Shown here: positions 54,643 to 63,400 of the stretch, in pieces | Layout: the number at the start of each line of letters is the position of its first letter | Position numbering within the stretch: the stretch's first letter is position 1 | Source of the DNA: Pseudomonas cichorii | Lineage (GTDB): Bacteria > Pseudomonadota > Gammaproteobacteria > Pseudomonadales > Pseudomonadaceae | Length of the DNA stretch: 64,000 bases | Direction of reading: 5' to 3' | Assembly (NCBI RefSeq): GCF_015471405.1 | Contig: NZ_BLVZ01000007.1 | Coordinates: 124,001 to 188,000, forward strand | The notes under the pieces: generated by a model | The model's input: the letters and a program-made list of their open reading frames with translations, nothing else | Database searches by the model: none | Told to the model about the DNA's origin: nothing | Translations under genes and position numbers: made by a program

Positions 54643-54669
54643 CTTTCATTTTGAATATTTAAATGAAAG
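54643..54669. promoter_or_regulatory. Palindrome at the Lrp-type gene start (candidate operator)
   Basis: CTTTCATTT (54643-54651)/AAATGAAAG (54661-54669), perfect 9-bp arms, 9-nt AT-rich centre. It lies directly upstream of the preferred start at 54634 and in the shared promoter region of the dehydrogenase gene. Confidence 0.6.
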
Positions 54670-54797
54670 TTAATTTCAATTTTTGGTCGGCGTCAATTGC
54701 AGCTTGAAAGGTAATTTCACCGGGTTCATTCATACTGGAGGCGCGATTCAGTCGGTGTTTTTTCGTTGTCGTGCCTGTCCCAGCAGAGGTGTTTTTC

Positions 54798-55838
54798 ATG
54801 AAAGCTGTAGTCTACGAAGCCTTTTCCCAGCCGCCGCGTCTCATGACCGTCGAAGACCCGACTCCAGAGCGTCATGGCGTTGTCATTCAGGTAATGGGGA
54901 CTGGCGTCTGCCGCAGCGATTGGCACGGCTGGAAGGGGCATGATCCGGACATTCAACTGCCGCATGTTCCGGGGCATGAACTGGCCGGGGTCGTGGCGGA
55001 GGTGGGCAAGGACGTCACTAAATGGAAGGTCGGTGATCGTGTGACCGTGCCGTTCGTGGGCGGTTGTGGTGCCTGCCCGGAGTGCAACAGCGGTAACCAG
55101 CAAGTCTGTCACACCCAGTTTCAGCCAGGTTTCACTCACTGGGGTTCCTTCGCTGAATACGTCGGCATCCACAAGGCGGACCTGAATCTGGTCGCACTGC
55201 CTGAAAGCATGGACTTCGCGACTGCCGCCAGCCTGGGCTGCCGTTTTGTCACCTCGTTCCGTGCGGTCGTTGATCAGGGCAAGGTCGCGGCGGGGCATTG
55301 GGTTGCGGTACACGGCTGTGGGGGTGTTGGCCTGTCAGCCGTCATGATTGCTCAAGCCATCGGGGCCAACGTTATCGCCATCGATATCTCGGACGACAAA
55401 CTTGAACTGGCCCGCTCGCTCGGTGCTGTTGCGACAGTGAATGCCAACCGCGTTGCGGATGTCAGCGAAGCGGTTCTGGAAATCACCAAGGGCGGCGCCC
55501 ATGTTTCGCTGGATGCATTGGGCCATCCGACCACCTGTTTCAACTCCATCAATAACCTGCGCCGTCGGGGCAGGCACGTCCAGGTTGGCCTGATGCTCGC
55601 TGACCATGCGAAGCCGGCGATTCCGATGAGCAAGGTCATCGCGTATGAACTGGAAATCTACGGCAGCCACGGAATGCAGGCACACCGTTATGACGCCATG
55701 ATCGAAATGATCTCCTCTGGCAAATTGGCACCTGAGAAGCTCGTCGGCAAAACCATCAGCCTGGAACAGTCCATCGACGCACTTGTGAACATGGATCGGT
55801 TCGAGACGACAGGTGTAACTGTCATAACCGAGTTTTAA
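54798..55838 (+). CDS. Zinc-dependent alcohol dehydrogenase
   Basis: 346-residue medium-chain dehydrogenase from ATG 54798. Catalytic zinc site: [14 protein letters not shown] and [12 protein letters not shown]; structural zinc: four Cys in [15 protein letters not shown]; Rossmann [19 protein letters not shown] then [11 protein letters not shown], with Asp favouring NAD. Complete length. Divergent from the Lrp-type regulator, which probably controls it. The substrate is not clear; a role in the BacA-like pathway (a BacC-like oxidation) is conceivable but BacC belongs to a different family. Confidence 0.92.
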   Translation: MKAVVYEAFSQPPRLMTVEDPTPERHGVVIQVMGTGVCRSDWHGWKGHDPDIQLPHVPGHELAGVVAEVGKDVTKWKVGDRVTVPFVGGCGACPECNSGNQQVCHTQFQPGFTHWGSFAEYVGIHKADLNLVALPESMDFATAASLGCRFVTSFRAVVDQGKVAAGHWVAVHGCGGVGLSAVMIAQAIGANVIAIDISDDKLELARSLGAVATVNANRVADVSEAVLEITKGGAHVSLDALGHPTTCFNSINNLRRRGRHVQVGLMLADHAKPAIPMSKVIAYELEIYGSHGMQAHRYDAMIEMISSGKLAPEKLVGKTISLEQSIDALVNMDRFETTGVTVITEF

Positions 55839-55874
55839 TCCATGGAGCGCTGACAACGGAGCCGCTTGCGTTTG

Positions 55875-57029
55875 TTACCGGTCGCCTTGCTCGACATCTC
55901 GCTCAACCTGGCGCTCGGGCACAATCTCGAAAGCCGTAGGCTTCTCCTCCTGAACCGGCAACAGAAAGCGCCCGATGAGCGGCAAGTGGTTTGAAATGAG
56001 CAGCGTGTCATCCCGGCGAACCCGGGCATCGATGCGCTTCAGGCTCGGGCTGTAGAACAGGTAATCAAGGGTTCTGTCCGGCCCGCTCACCCGTGTGTCG
56101 TTGGGGAAGTGGGTCAGCCACTTGCTGCGCTCAATACCGCTGGCTTCAGTATTGGCGGGAATCATCGGGTACTTTTCCCAAAGCTCATGCAGTTCGCTGT
56201 CTGCGTTATAGCTGGCTTGCTGTTCTGCTGGCAGGCGTTGGTACTGGCCCAGCGGCAACAGGTTGAAGTCGCCGCCGATCAGCCAGGGCGTGCCGCTGCT
56301 CTCAAGTGAGTCCAATAGCTTGCCGGTGACCTGCACCTGACGTTGTAGTGCCTCGTCGCCTCTGTTCGGCGCACTCAAGTGGGTGTTGATGACCGCGAGC
56401 TGTCCGCCATCGCGCAAGGGCAGGTAGCTCACCAGCAAGGCGGGTCGCGGTTTGAACTGACGGCGGATGATATTGGCTTCAGGCAGCGGCAATTGCAGCC
56501 GCTCGGCGTGATCGATGCGATAGCGGCTCAGGGTCGCCAGTTTCATGCCGACACTGCCCCGGATGTGCAGGTCCGGCACGAAGTCTGCCTTCCAGTAGAA
56601 CGCCTCTGTGCTGCATGGGTACAGATCGGTCACCCGCTCCTGAAGCAGGGCCAGCTGGTTCTGGTAGTCGGCATTCTTGGCGCCGTCGCTGACTTCCTGC
56701 AGCAGGACGATATCCGGTTGTTCGTCACGGATGACCCGCGCCACTTCATCGAGGTTGTAGGCGATATCTTCGTGGGTCGGGCGTTCGTCTTCGCCGCTTC
56801 CATCTGCCATGTCATACCAGAACACATAGCGTTTTCCCGCCAGGTACTGAATGTTCCAGGTCATGACTTTCAGCGCTTGCCCCGGCACCAGCGGTGGTGC
56901 CTGGGAGGTACAGATGGCCGTGACGGGTTCCCGGTCTTCCGGGCGCCAGGTCAGGCTATGGATCATTGCCAGCACAAGGCCGGTCAGGGCCAGGGCAATG
57001 AGTGTCAGACGCAAGAGGAAACGGGGCAT
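55875..57029 (-). CDS. Endonuclease/exonuclease/phosphatase family protein
   Basis: 384 residues. An N-terminal membrane segment (FLLRLTLIALALTGLVLAMI) anchors or exports a DNase I-like EEP domain: VMTWNIQYLAG, catalytic Glu in IVLLQEVSDG, INTHLSAPNRGDEAL, GGDFNLLPLG and SNHLPLIGRF. The family includes nucleases, sphingomyelinases and lipid phosphatases; the substrate cannot be decided here. The C-terminal tail is charged (VPERQVERDVEQGDR). Stands alone, 87 bp downstream of the YciC-like gene. Confidence 0.86.
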   Translation of the reverse strand: MPRFLLRLTLIALALTGLVLAMIHSLTWRPEDREPVTAICTSQAPPLVPGQALKVMTWNIQYLAGKRYVFWYDMADGSGEDERPTHEDIAYNLDEVARVIRDEQPDIVLLQEVSDGAKNADYQNQLALLQERVTDLYPCSTEAFYWKADFVPDLHIRGSVGMKLATLSRYRIDHAERLQLPLPEANIIRRQFKPRPALLVSYLPLRDGGQLAVINTHLSAPNRGDEALQRQVQVTGKLLDSLESSGTPWLIGGDFNLLPLGQYQRLPAEQQASYNADSELHELWEKYPMIPANTEASGIERSKWLTHFPNDTRVSGPDRTLDYLFYSPSLKRIDARVRRDDTLLISNHLPLIGRFLLPVQEEKPTAFEIVPERQVERDVEQGDR

Positions 57030-57116
57030 CGGCTCGACTTGGAGCGCATGGCGCTCAGTGACGGGTTAGCGAACGAGCATAGCCGAGCCGCCAGTCCTTG
57101 GCAGCCGTTTCGTGGC

Positions 57117-57779
57117 TCAGGCCTTGTCCGCAGGCTCGCTGACCAGCATGAACAGACGAAACATCACGATGGTGGTGAACAGTTGCAGGAAGCTGCCAAG
57201 GCTGTCGAGCACCAGTGACACCGCAGGGCTCTGGGGTTCCGGGAACAGGTAAAGCCCCAGGCCTTCCAGCAGCGACAGGGGGATATAGACACACAACACA
57301 CAGAGCAGGATGCGCATGAAGTGGCCGGTGGTCATCAGCATGCTTTCGCGCATGGCCATGAATGGCGTCAGTTTGCGTAACACCAGCAGGTATTCGCAGA
57401 ACGCCAGTTTGACCATCACCCAGATGCCGGGGATTGCGAACAGCGACAGCCCGAACAGAATCAGCAGGGTGCTGAGTGCCGACAGCACCGCGAAGGTCGG
57501 CCACAGGCGCAGGGCCATGGCCAGCAGGTCACGTACCAGAGGCGTCTCGCCCCGTGTGCGGGCATCGAGAAACAGGATCAGCGCGCCAGTGTAGAGCGGA
57601 TAGAACAGCAGGCCGATCAGCAGTTCATAGGCGAAAGTGGTGTTGGCGCCCAGTGCGTTGCCCAGTGCTTGTTTGGCAAGCGCTTCAAGTACCACCAGTG
57701 GCAGGCACAGCATCAGGATGCTTCCCAGGTTTCGCCTGAAAAAGTAGAGCGAGTCCTGGATAACGTTCAGCGGGTTCAT
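57117..57779 (-). CDS. YciC-family inner-membrane protein
   Basis: 220 residues with five to six membrane helices, starting MNPLNVIQDSLYFFRRNLGS, a pattern typical of the YciC family (UPF0259), whose function is unknown. The family motif FAVLSALSTLLILFGLSLFA with IPGIWVMVKLAFCEYLLV is visible. Co-directional with the EEP hydrolase gene downstream and divergent from the DUF2076 gene. Confidence 0.85.
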   Translation of the reverse strand: MNPLNVIQDSLYFFRRNLGSILMLCLPLVVLEALAKQALGNALGANTTFAYELLIGLLFYPLYTGALILFLDARTRGETPLVRDLLAMALRLWPTFAVLSALSTLLILFGLSLFAIPGIWVMVKLAFCEYLLVLRKLTPFMAMRESMLMTTGHFMRILLCVLCVYIPLSLLEGLGLYLFPEPQSPAVSLVLDSLGSFLQLFTTIVMFRLFMLVSEPADKA

Positions 57780-57978
57780 GTGGGTAGGTCACAGGCAAAA
57801 AGCAGGTCGACACTTTAGCCCATGCCTTTTGTCGAACCAAGGGCGGCAATGACCGGGGCAGGGCTTTCTTAACTTTTTGTTCATCCGGTTGAACAGCGCT
57901 TGCCCAGCCCCATTACTTGAGTGAAGTCCATTCATTCGGCTGGACGAAGATTTTTAACGGCAATCCAGCGAGGTCGCC

Positions 57979-58662
57979 ATGAACACCCAAGAGCAAACCC
58001 TGATCGACGAACTTTTCTCTAAGCTGAAAAGTGCTGAAACAGTCTCGGTAGCCCGGGACGCGGGGGCTGAAGCGCGGATCAAGGAGCATCTCACCCGCCA
58101 GCCTGCCGCTGCGTATTACATGGCGCAGGCGATTCTGGTTCAGGAAGCAGCCGTCAACCAGTTGAATCTTCAGCTCAAGCAGCGTGACGAGCAGATCCAG
58201 CAGCTTCAGGCCGAACTCCAGCAGGCCAGGGGCCAGGCAGCATCAGCGCCGGCCAGTGGCGGTTTTCTGTCGAGTATCTTTGGTGGTAGCGCATCGCGTG
58301 CTCCACAGCCCCAGCCTGCACAGGCTTCTGGCGGTGGTTGGCGTGATGGCGCGGGCTTCAATCCGCCACCTGCTCAGCCCGGCAACTATGCTGCACCACC
58401 TGCTGCGCCCAAAGGCAGCGGCTTTCTGGGTGGCGCTCTGCAAACCGCAGCCGGTGTGGCGGGCGGTGTGATGCTGGCGCAAGGCATCAGCAGCCTGTTC
58501 GGCCATCACAGCCAACCTGAGGAAATTGTCGAGGTCATCCACGACCAGCCCGTGCAAAGCAATGACTCGGACAATTGGGGTCAGCAGGATTCGCAATATA
58601 TGGCTGATGACAGCTACGGCGACGGTGGCGATATGTTTTCGGACGATGATTCGTTCGTCTGA
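57979..58662 (+). CDS. DUF2076 protein
   Basis: 227-residue protein, start MNTQEQTLIDELFSKLKSAE, followed by a coiled coil (residues ~55-90: LNLQLKQRDEQIQQLQAELQ), a Pro/Ala/Gly-rich linker, a Gly-rich hydrophobic stretch (LGGALQTAAGVAGGVMLAQG) and a very acidic tail (DDSYGDGGDMFSDDDSFV). This is the standard DUF2076 layout; some are described as periplasmic ligand-binding sensors, without firm evidence. No signal peptide. Confidence 0.87.
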   Translation: MNTQEQTLIDELFSKLKSAETVSVARDAGAEARIKEHLTRQPAAAYYMAQAILVQEAAVNQLNLQLKQRDEQIQQLQAELQQARGQAASAPASGGFLSSIFGGSASRAPQPQPAQASGGGWRDGAGFNPPPAQPGNYAAPPAAPKGSGFLGGALQTAAGVAGGVMLAQGISSLFGHHSQPEEIVEVIHDQPVQSNDSDNWGQQDSQYMADDSYGDGGDMFSDDDSFV

Positions 58663-58669
58663 GCCGGAT

Positions 58670-58714
58670 AGCGCGGATTCATTCGCTCCTGCGCGGCAGG
58701 AGCGAATCCCGCAG
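58670..58714. repeat. Diverged REP palindrome
   Basis: GCGGATTCATTCGCTCCTGC facing GCAGGAGCGAATCCCGC with GC at the centre; a shortened member of the GAATTCATTCGC family, 3' of the DUF2076 gene. Confidence 0.75.
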
Positions 58715-58776
58715 GCTCTCTCATGGCATACTGCTGCACCGGCTGACGAATCTTGTCTGCGTCATGAGGAATTGCG

Positions 58777-59253
58777 GTGAAGAAGATCGCGGTGTTCGCT
58801 GATGTACAGAACCTCTATTACACCGTGCGTCAGGCGCATGGTTGTCATTTCAATTACGCCGCGTTGTGGGCGGATATCAGCAAGCGCGGGCAAATAGTCC
58901 AGGCGTTTGCGTACGCCATCGATCGTGGTGACAGCAAGCAGCAGCAATTCCAGCAGATCCTTCGCAACCTGGGGTTCACCGTCAAACTCAAACCGTACAT
59001 CCAGCGCAGCGATGGCTCGGCCAAGGGCGACTGGGACGTTGGGATCACCATCGATATCATGGACGTCGCGCCGCAGGTGGATGAAGTGGTGCTGGCGTCG
59101 GGTGACGGAGATTTCGATCTGTTGCTTGAACGCATCATCGACAAGCATGGCGTCGAAGCCGTGGCCTACGGAGTTCCGGGGTTGACGGCCAATTCGCTGA
59201 TTCGTGCCGCCAGTCGCTATGTGCCGATCGAAGGCGCGTTGCTGCTCAAGTGA
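58777..59253 (+). CDS. NYN-domain (LabA/DUF88-like) protein
   Basis: 158 residues from GTG 58777 (GAGG upstream). PIN-like NYN fold: acidic residues in VFADVQNLYYT, DWDVGITIDIMDVAPQVDEV and LASGDGDFDLLLERI form the expected metal site of a ribonuclease. The C-terminus (GVEAVAYGVPGLTANSLIRA) is family-typical. Probable RNase; its target is unknown. Followed 26 bp later by an exonuclease gene, so the two may be co-transcribed. Confidence 0.88.
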   Translation: MKKIAVFADVQNLYYTVRQAHGCHFNYAALWADISKRGQIVQAFAYAIDRGDSKQQQFQQILRNLGFTVKLKPYIQRSDGSAKGDWDVGITIDIMDVAPQVDEVVLASGDGDFDLLLERIIDKHGVEAVAYGVPGLTANSLIRAASRYVPIEGALLLK

Positions 59254-59279
59254 TGATTATTTTTTAAGGATTGCACCCC

Positions 59280-59894
59280 GTGTTGGAACGTATCGCTGTC
59301 ATTGACTTTGAAACCACCGGTATTTCTCCTGGCCATAGCTGTCGGGCCACCGAGATTGCCGTGGTCATCATGGAGCAGGGGCGTATTGTCGATCGCTATC
59401 AGAGCCTGATGAACGCCGGGGTGCGTATTCCAGCCTTTATCGAAGGCCTGACCGGTATCAGCAACAGCATGATCCGCACGGCACCCTCGGCCGAGCGGGT
59501 CATGAACGATGTCTGTGATTTTGTCGGTGCAACGCCTCTGGTGGCGCACAATGCTTCGTTCGACCAGAAGTTCTGGGATTACGAACTGTCACGTATCCAG
59601 CGTACCCGCGAGCAAAGCTTTGCCTGTTCGATGTTGCTGGCGCGCCGCCTGATGCCGGGAGCTCCGAATCACAAGCTCGGCACTCTCACGAGCTATGCCC
59701 GCCTGCCCAACACCGGCAAGGCTCACAGGGCCATGGCCGATGCCGAGATGGCCGCCAACCTGACGGCTTACCTGACCAACGAACTGCGTCAGACCCACGG
59801 TATCGCCGGGGTTTCCCACCAGTTGCTGTGCTCGCTGCAAAAAGTCCCAGCCGCAAAAATCAGTGAAGCGCTCAAGCGTCAGCGTGGGTTTTAG
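59280..59894 (+). CDS. DnaQ-like 3'-5' exonuclease
   Basis: 204 residues of the DEDDh group: AVIDFETTGISPG (Asp, Glu), ATPLVAHNASFDQKFWDYEL (Asp) and AHRAMADAEMAANL (His, Asp). The start is GTG 59280 with AAGGA nine bases upstream; a TTG at 59271 would abut that ribosome site. Similar to the exonuclease domain of PolC or DNA polymerase III epsilon but not the replicative epsilon itself. Likely role in DNA or RNA trimming; inferred. Confidence 0.87.
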   Translation: MLERIAVIDFETTGISPGHSCRATEIAVVIMEQGRIVDRYQSLMNAGVRIPAFIEGLTGISNSMIRTAPSAERVMNDVCDFVGATPLVAHNASFDQKFWDYELSRIQRTREQSFACSMLLARRLMPGAPNHKLGTLTSYARLPNTGKAHRAMADAEMAANLTAYLTNELRQTHGIAGVSHQLLCSLQKVPAAKISEALKRQRGF

Positions 59895-60007
59895 ATTTCC
59901 GTTGCTGCTTCTTGTCTGTCGATCGTTATCGGTACGCGCAAGCTAACCTGAGAGGGCCGGACAGGGTAAACTGCGCGCCTTGCAGTGAATTCCCCAACGG
60001 TACCCCC

Positions 60008-61336
60008 ATGACATTCGCCTCTCTCGGCCTGATCGAACCCTTGCTGCGTGCCCTCGATGCACTTGGCTACCAGACCCCGACGCCTGTTCAGGCACAGGCG
60101 ATTCCTCCGGTGCTGGCCGGCCGTGACCTGATGGCCGCCGCCCAGACCGGCACCGGCAAGACCGCCGGCTTTGCCTTGCCGCTGTTGCAGCGCCTGACCA
60201 TGGAAGGCCCGAAAGTCGCCCCCAATTCGGTGCGCGCTCTGGTATTGGCCCCGACCCGTGAGCTGGCCGAGCAGGTGCATGAAAGCATCCGCCAATACGC
60301 GGAACACCTGCCGTTGAGCACCTATGCCGTGTATGGGGGCGTGAGCATCAACCCGCAAATGATGACGCTGCGCAAGGGCGTGGATGTACTGGTCGCCACG
60401 CCAGGCCGTCTGCTGGACCTGCACCGCCAGAACGCGGTCAAGTTCTCGCAACTGCAAACCCTGATTCTCGATGAAGCCGATCGCATGCTGGATCTGGGCT
60501 TTGCCGAAGAACTGCGCGGGATTTATGCAGCGCTGCCCAAACGCCGCCAGACCCTGCTGTTCTCCGCCACCTTCTCCGACGAGATCCGTCTGCTGGCCTC
60601 GCAGATGCTCAACGATCCTCTGAGCATTGAAGTCAGCCCGCGCAATGTGGCGGCGTCTTCGGTCAAGCAGTGGGTTGTGCCGGTCGACAAGAAGCGCAAG
60701 ACCGAGCTGTTCATCCACCTGCTGAAAAAGCAGCGCTGGAGCCAGGTGTTGGTGTTCGCCAAGACCCGTGTCGGCGTCGATCAACTGGTCGAGCGTCTGC
60801 AAGGGCTGGGTATCAATGCCGACGGTATTCATGGCGACAAGCCCCAGGCGACTCGCCAGCGTGCTCTGGACCGTTTCAAGGCCAGTGAAGTACAGATTCT
60901 GGTGGCTACCGATGTCGCGGCCCGTGGTCTGGATATCGATGATCTGCCGACCGTGGTCAATCTGGACTTGCCTATCGTGGCCGAGGATTACGTCCACCGC
61001 ATCGGGCGTACCGGGCGTGCGGGTCTTACCGGGGAAGCGATCTCGCTGGTCTGCGCCGATGAAGTCGAGTTGCTGTCGGCGATTGAAGTGCTGACCCGCC
61101 AGACACTGGTGCGCAAGGAAGAGCAGGATTTCGAGCCAGAGCATCGTGTACCGACCACCGACGCCAGCGGGCAGATCCTCAAGAAACCCAAGAAGCCGAA
61201 AAAGCCCAAGGTCTCAGGCGGCAAGCGTAACCTGGGCAAATGGGTCGATAGCGGCGATACCGAGCCTACGCCAGTGGTCAAAGCGGTGCGCAAGGTGCCT
61301 GTGTTCAATACCGGCCCGCGCAAGAAAAAGCCCTGA
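60008..61336 (+). CDS. rhlE: DEAD-box RNA helicase, RhlE type
   Basis: 442 residues from ATG 60008. Q motif (GYQTPTPVQAQAIP), Walker A AAQTGTGKTAGF, PTRELAEQV, DEAD as LILDEADRMLDLGF, SAT, ARGLDIDDLPTVVNLDLP and HRIGRTGRAG are complete. A basic Lys/Pro-rich tail follows (KKPKKPKKPKVSGGKRNLG), typical of RhlE. Acts in rRNA processing and mRNA decay. Pseudomonas carries several rhlE copies, so the exact orthologue is uncertain. Confidence 0.9.
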   Translation: MTFASLGLIEPLLRALDALGYQTPTPVQAQAIPPVLAGRDLMAAAQTGTGKTAGFALPLLQRLTMEGPKVAPNSVRALVLAPTRELAEQVHESIRQYAEHLPLSTYAVYGGVSINPQMMTLRKGVDVLVATPGRLLDLHRQNAVKFSQLQTLILDEADRMLDLGFAEELRGIYAALPKRRQTLLFSATFSDEIRLLASQMLNDPLSIEVSPRNVAASSVKQWVVPVDKKRKTELFIHLLKKQRWSQVLVFAKTRVGVDQLVERLQGLGINADGIHGDKPQATRQRALDRFKASEVQILVATDVAARGLDIDDLPTVVNLDLPIVAEDYVHRIGRTGRAGLTGEAISLVCADEVELLSAIEVLTRQTLVRKEEQDFEPEHRVPTTDASGQILKKPKKPKKPKVSGGKRNLGKWVDSGDTEPTPVVKAVRKVPVFNTGPRKKKP

Positions 61337-61352
61337 TCTTTCAACGCTCACT

Positions 61353-61439
61353 GTGGGAGATTGGTCGCGAAGGCGGCATTGAAGGCAAAGCATTTCTTCA
61401 GTCTTCACTGGCCCTGTCGCGAGCAAGCTCCCTCCCACG
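61353..61439. repeat. Imperfect inverted repeat (REPIN-like)
   Basis: GTGGGAGATTGGTCGCGA (61353-61370) faces TCGCGAGCAAGCTCCCTCCCAC (61418-61439) across ~47 nt. Third REP variant in the window, lying between the helicase gene and the convergent flavoprotein gene. Confidence 0.7.
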
Positions 61440-61473
61440 AAGGTTGTGAACACCCAAAGAAAATCTATCGCCT

Positions 61474-62742
61474 TCAATGACGTCTCGCGAAGGAATTCTC
61501 TCCTGCCTGTTGGCTGCACCAGTCAATGATTCCGAGCCCGGCAGCCCGGCCGCTTGCGAAGCAGGCGGTCAGCAGGTAACCGCCGGTCGGCGCTTCCCAG
61601 TCCAGCATCTCACCGGCGCAGAACACGCCCGGCAGTTGCTTGAGCATCAAACCCTCGTCCAGCCCCTCGAACGTCACGCCGCCTGCGGTGCTGATCGCTT
61701 CATCGAGCGGGCGGGGTTTGATCAGGTTCAGAGGCAGTGCCTTGATGGCCTGGCTCAGCAAGGCGGGATCGGCAAAGGCTTCCTTTGTCGCCAGTTCACG
61801 CAGGAGCGCGGCCTTGACGCCGTCCAGCCCCAACTGGCTTTGCAGGTGCTTGGACATCGAGCGCGAGCCGCGAGGTTTGCTCAGGGCTTTTTGCACATTA
61901 TTGAGCGTCTTGCCGGGTAACAGATCGATCTGCACCGTCGCTGAGCCTGCACGGTTGATCTGCTCCCGGATCCTGGCCGAGAGTGCATAAATCAGGCTGC
62001 CTTCCACACCGGTTTCCGTCAGCACACACTCGCCAAGGCGAGGCGTGTCGTCTGGCAGGCCTATGGCGATATTCTTCAGGGGCGAGCCCGCGAACTTGCT
62101 GCGCAGTAGCTCACTCCAGGCCGAAACCTCAAAGCCACAGTTGGCGGCCTGGAGAGACGCGGTCTCAACACCGCGCGCTTGCAGCCAAGGCAGCCAGGCA
62201 CCGTCGGAGCCCAGGCGAGCCCAACTGGCACCGCCCAGTGCCAGCAATGTTGCATCGGGCTTGAGGGCCAGTTCACCCTCCACCGAGGCAATGCGCAGGC
62301 TGCCATCGGTATTCCAGCCCAACCAGCGATGGCGGTTATGAATCACCACGCCCGCTTCGCGCAAGCGCTTGAGCCAGGCCCGCAGCAGCGGGGCGGCTTT
62401 CATGTCGGTCGGGAACACACGGCCCGAACTGCCCACGAACGTTTGAATACCCAGCCCATGAATCCACTTGCACAGCGCATCGGCATCAAAACGGCGCAAC
62501 AAGGGCGCGATCATCGGCGCACGCTCGGCATAGCGCGACAGAAACGCCGGGTACGGCTCCGAATGAGTGATATTCATCCCGCCCACACCCGCCAGCAGAA
62601 ACTTGCGCCCCACCGACGGCATGGCGTCATACAGATCGACCTTGATCCCGGCCTGACTCAACACCTCAGCCGCCATCAACCCCGCGGGGCCGCCTCCAAT
62701 GATGGCGACGGATGAAGGCGTTGGGGATTTTGAATCGGTCAT
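61474..62742 (-). CDS. HI0933/YhiN-type FAD-dependent oxidoreductase
   Basis: 422 residues. FAD/NAD Rossmann motif VAIIGGGPAGLMAAEVLSQA at the N-terminus, then GRKFLLAGVGGMNITHSEPY and near the C-terminus GVFCAGEMLDWEAPTGGYLL, the hallmarks of the HI0933 group (TIGR03862-like subfamily). The reaction is not established, though relatives reduce bile-acid intermediates (BaiN). Single gene, divergent from the toxin-antitoxin pair. Confidence 0.88.
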   Translation of the reverse strand: MTDSKSPTPSSVAIIGGGPAGLMAAEVLSQAGIKVDLYDAMPSVGRKFLLAGVGGMNITHSEPYPAFLSRYAERAPMIAPLLRRFDADALCKWIHGLGIQTFVGSSGRVFPTDMKAAPLLRAWLKRLREAGVVIHNRHRWLGWNTDGSLRIASVEGELALKPDATLLALGGASWARLGSDGAWLPWLQARGVETASLQAANCGFEVSAWSELLRSKFAGSPLKNIAIGLPDDTPRLGECVLTETGVEGSLIYALSARIREQINRAGSATVQIDLLPGKTLNNVQKALSKPRGSRSMSKHLQSQLGLDGVKAALLRELATKEAFADPALLSQAIKALPLNLIKPRPLDEAISTAGGVTFEGLDEGLMLKQLPGVFCAGEMLDWEAPTGGYLLTACFASGRAAGLGIIDWCSQQAGENSFARRH

Positions 62743-62816
62743 GGTGGGCGGGGTGTCAGTGATGAGTGGCTGGGCATTCTACCCGAGATTCAAATATTGG
62801 CCTGATTTCGCGTCGG

Positions 62817-62851
62817 TGTATGGGTGTAGTACGGTGTATGACAATGTATAG
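62817..62851. promoter_or_regulatory. Direct repeats upstream of parD (candidate autoregulatory operator)
   Basis: GTGTATG at 62817-62823 and 62834-62840 and the related ATGTATAG at 62844-62851, just before the antitoxin gene. RHH antitoxins usually bind such short repeated sites to control their own operon. Not tested against any consensus. Confidence 0.4.
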
Positions 62852-62883
62852 TTATGTACTGAGTGTTCTTTCTGGAGGTCATC

Positions 62884-63123
62884 ATGTCCACTATGTCTAT
62901 ACGTTTACCTGATGAAATGGCGGCCACCCTTGCCAGCCTTGCAAAAGCCACCGGGCGTACCAAGTCGTTCCTGGCTATCGATGCCTTGCGCGAGTATCTC
63001 GATCGTGAAGCCTGGCAGATTGCCGAGATCCAGCGTTCCATTCAGGAGGCTGATGCAGGAGACTTTGCCAGCGATGAAGATGTCAGCGCCGTGATGGACA
63101 AGTGGACCGGCAATGCGCGTTGA
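62884..63123 (+). CDS. Ribbon-helix-helix antitoxin (ParD/RelB-like)
   Basis: 79 residues from ATG 62884 with GGAGG upstream. N-terminal RHH DNA-binding domain (MSTMSIRLPDEMAATLASLA, RTKSFLAIDALREYLDRE) followed by an acidic tail (EADAGDFASDEDVSAVMDKW) that would wrap the toxin. It overlaps the toxin gene by 11 bases, the usual coupling in type II systems. It should neutralise the toxin and repress the operon. Confidence 0.9.
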   Translation: MSTMSIRLPDEMAATLASLAKATGRTKSFLAIDALREYLDREAWQIAEIQRSIQEADAGDFASDEDVSAVMDKWTGNAR

Positions 63124-63397
63124 GTGGCTAAGAACAGCGCTGAAGAATCTCGATGACGAAGCCGCTTACATTGCAGTGGATAGTCCGCAAGCTGCTGCCG
63201 ATTTCGTCCGGGCGATAAAGGCTGGCGTCGAGCAGTTGGCTCTTTTTCCGGCGATGGGGCGTGAAGGGCGACTCAGTGGCACTCGGGAATGGGTATTGCC
63301 TGACCGTCCATACATCATTCCCTACCGTGTGCGCGGTGGGTGCTTGCAGATATTGCGCATTTTTCACACCCGTCGTTTACCACCAACCAACTGGTAA
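63113..63397 (+). CDS. RelE/ParE-family toxin
   Basis: 94 residues from ATG 63113 (MRVEWLRTALKNLDDEAAYI). The ParE/RelE fold is indicated by FVRAIKAGVEQLALFPAMGR, REWVLPDRPYIIPYRV and the C-terminal LQILRIFHTRR. The sequence lies closer to ParE, which inhibits gyrase, than to RelE, which cleaves mRNA, but the class cannot be fixed by eye. Forms a type II pair with the upstream antitoxin. Confidence 0.9.
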   Translation: MRVEWLRTALKNLDDEAAYIAVDSPQAAADFVRAIKAGVEQLALFPAMGREGRLSGTREWVLPDRPYIIPYRVRGGCLQILRIFHTRRLPPTNW

Positions 63398-63400
63398 ACC

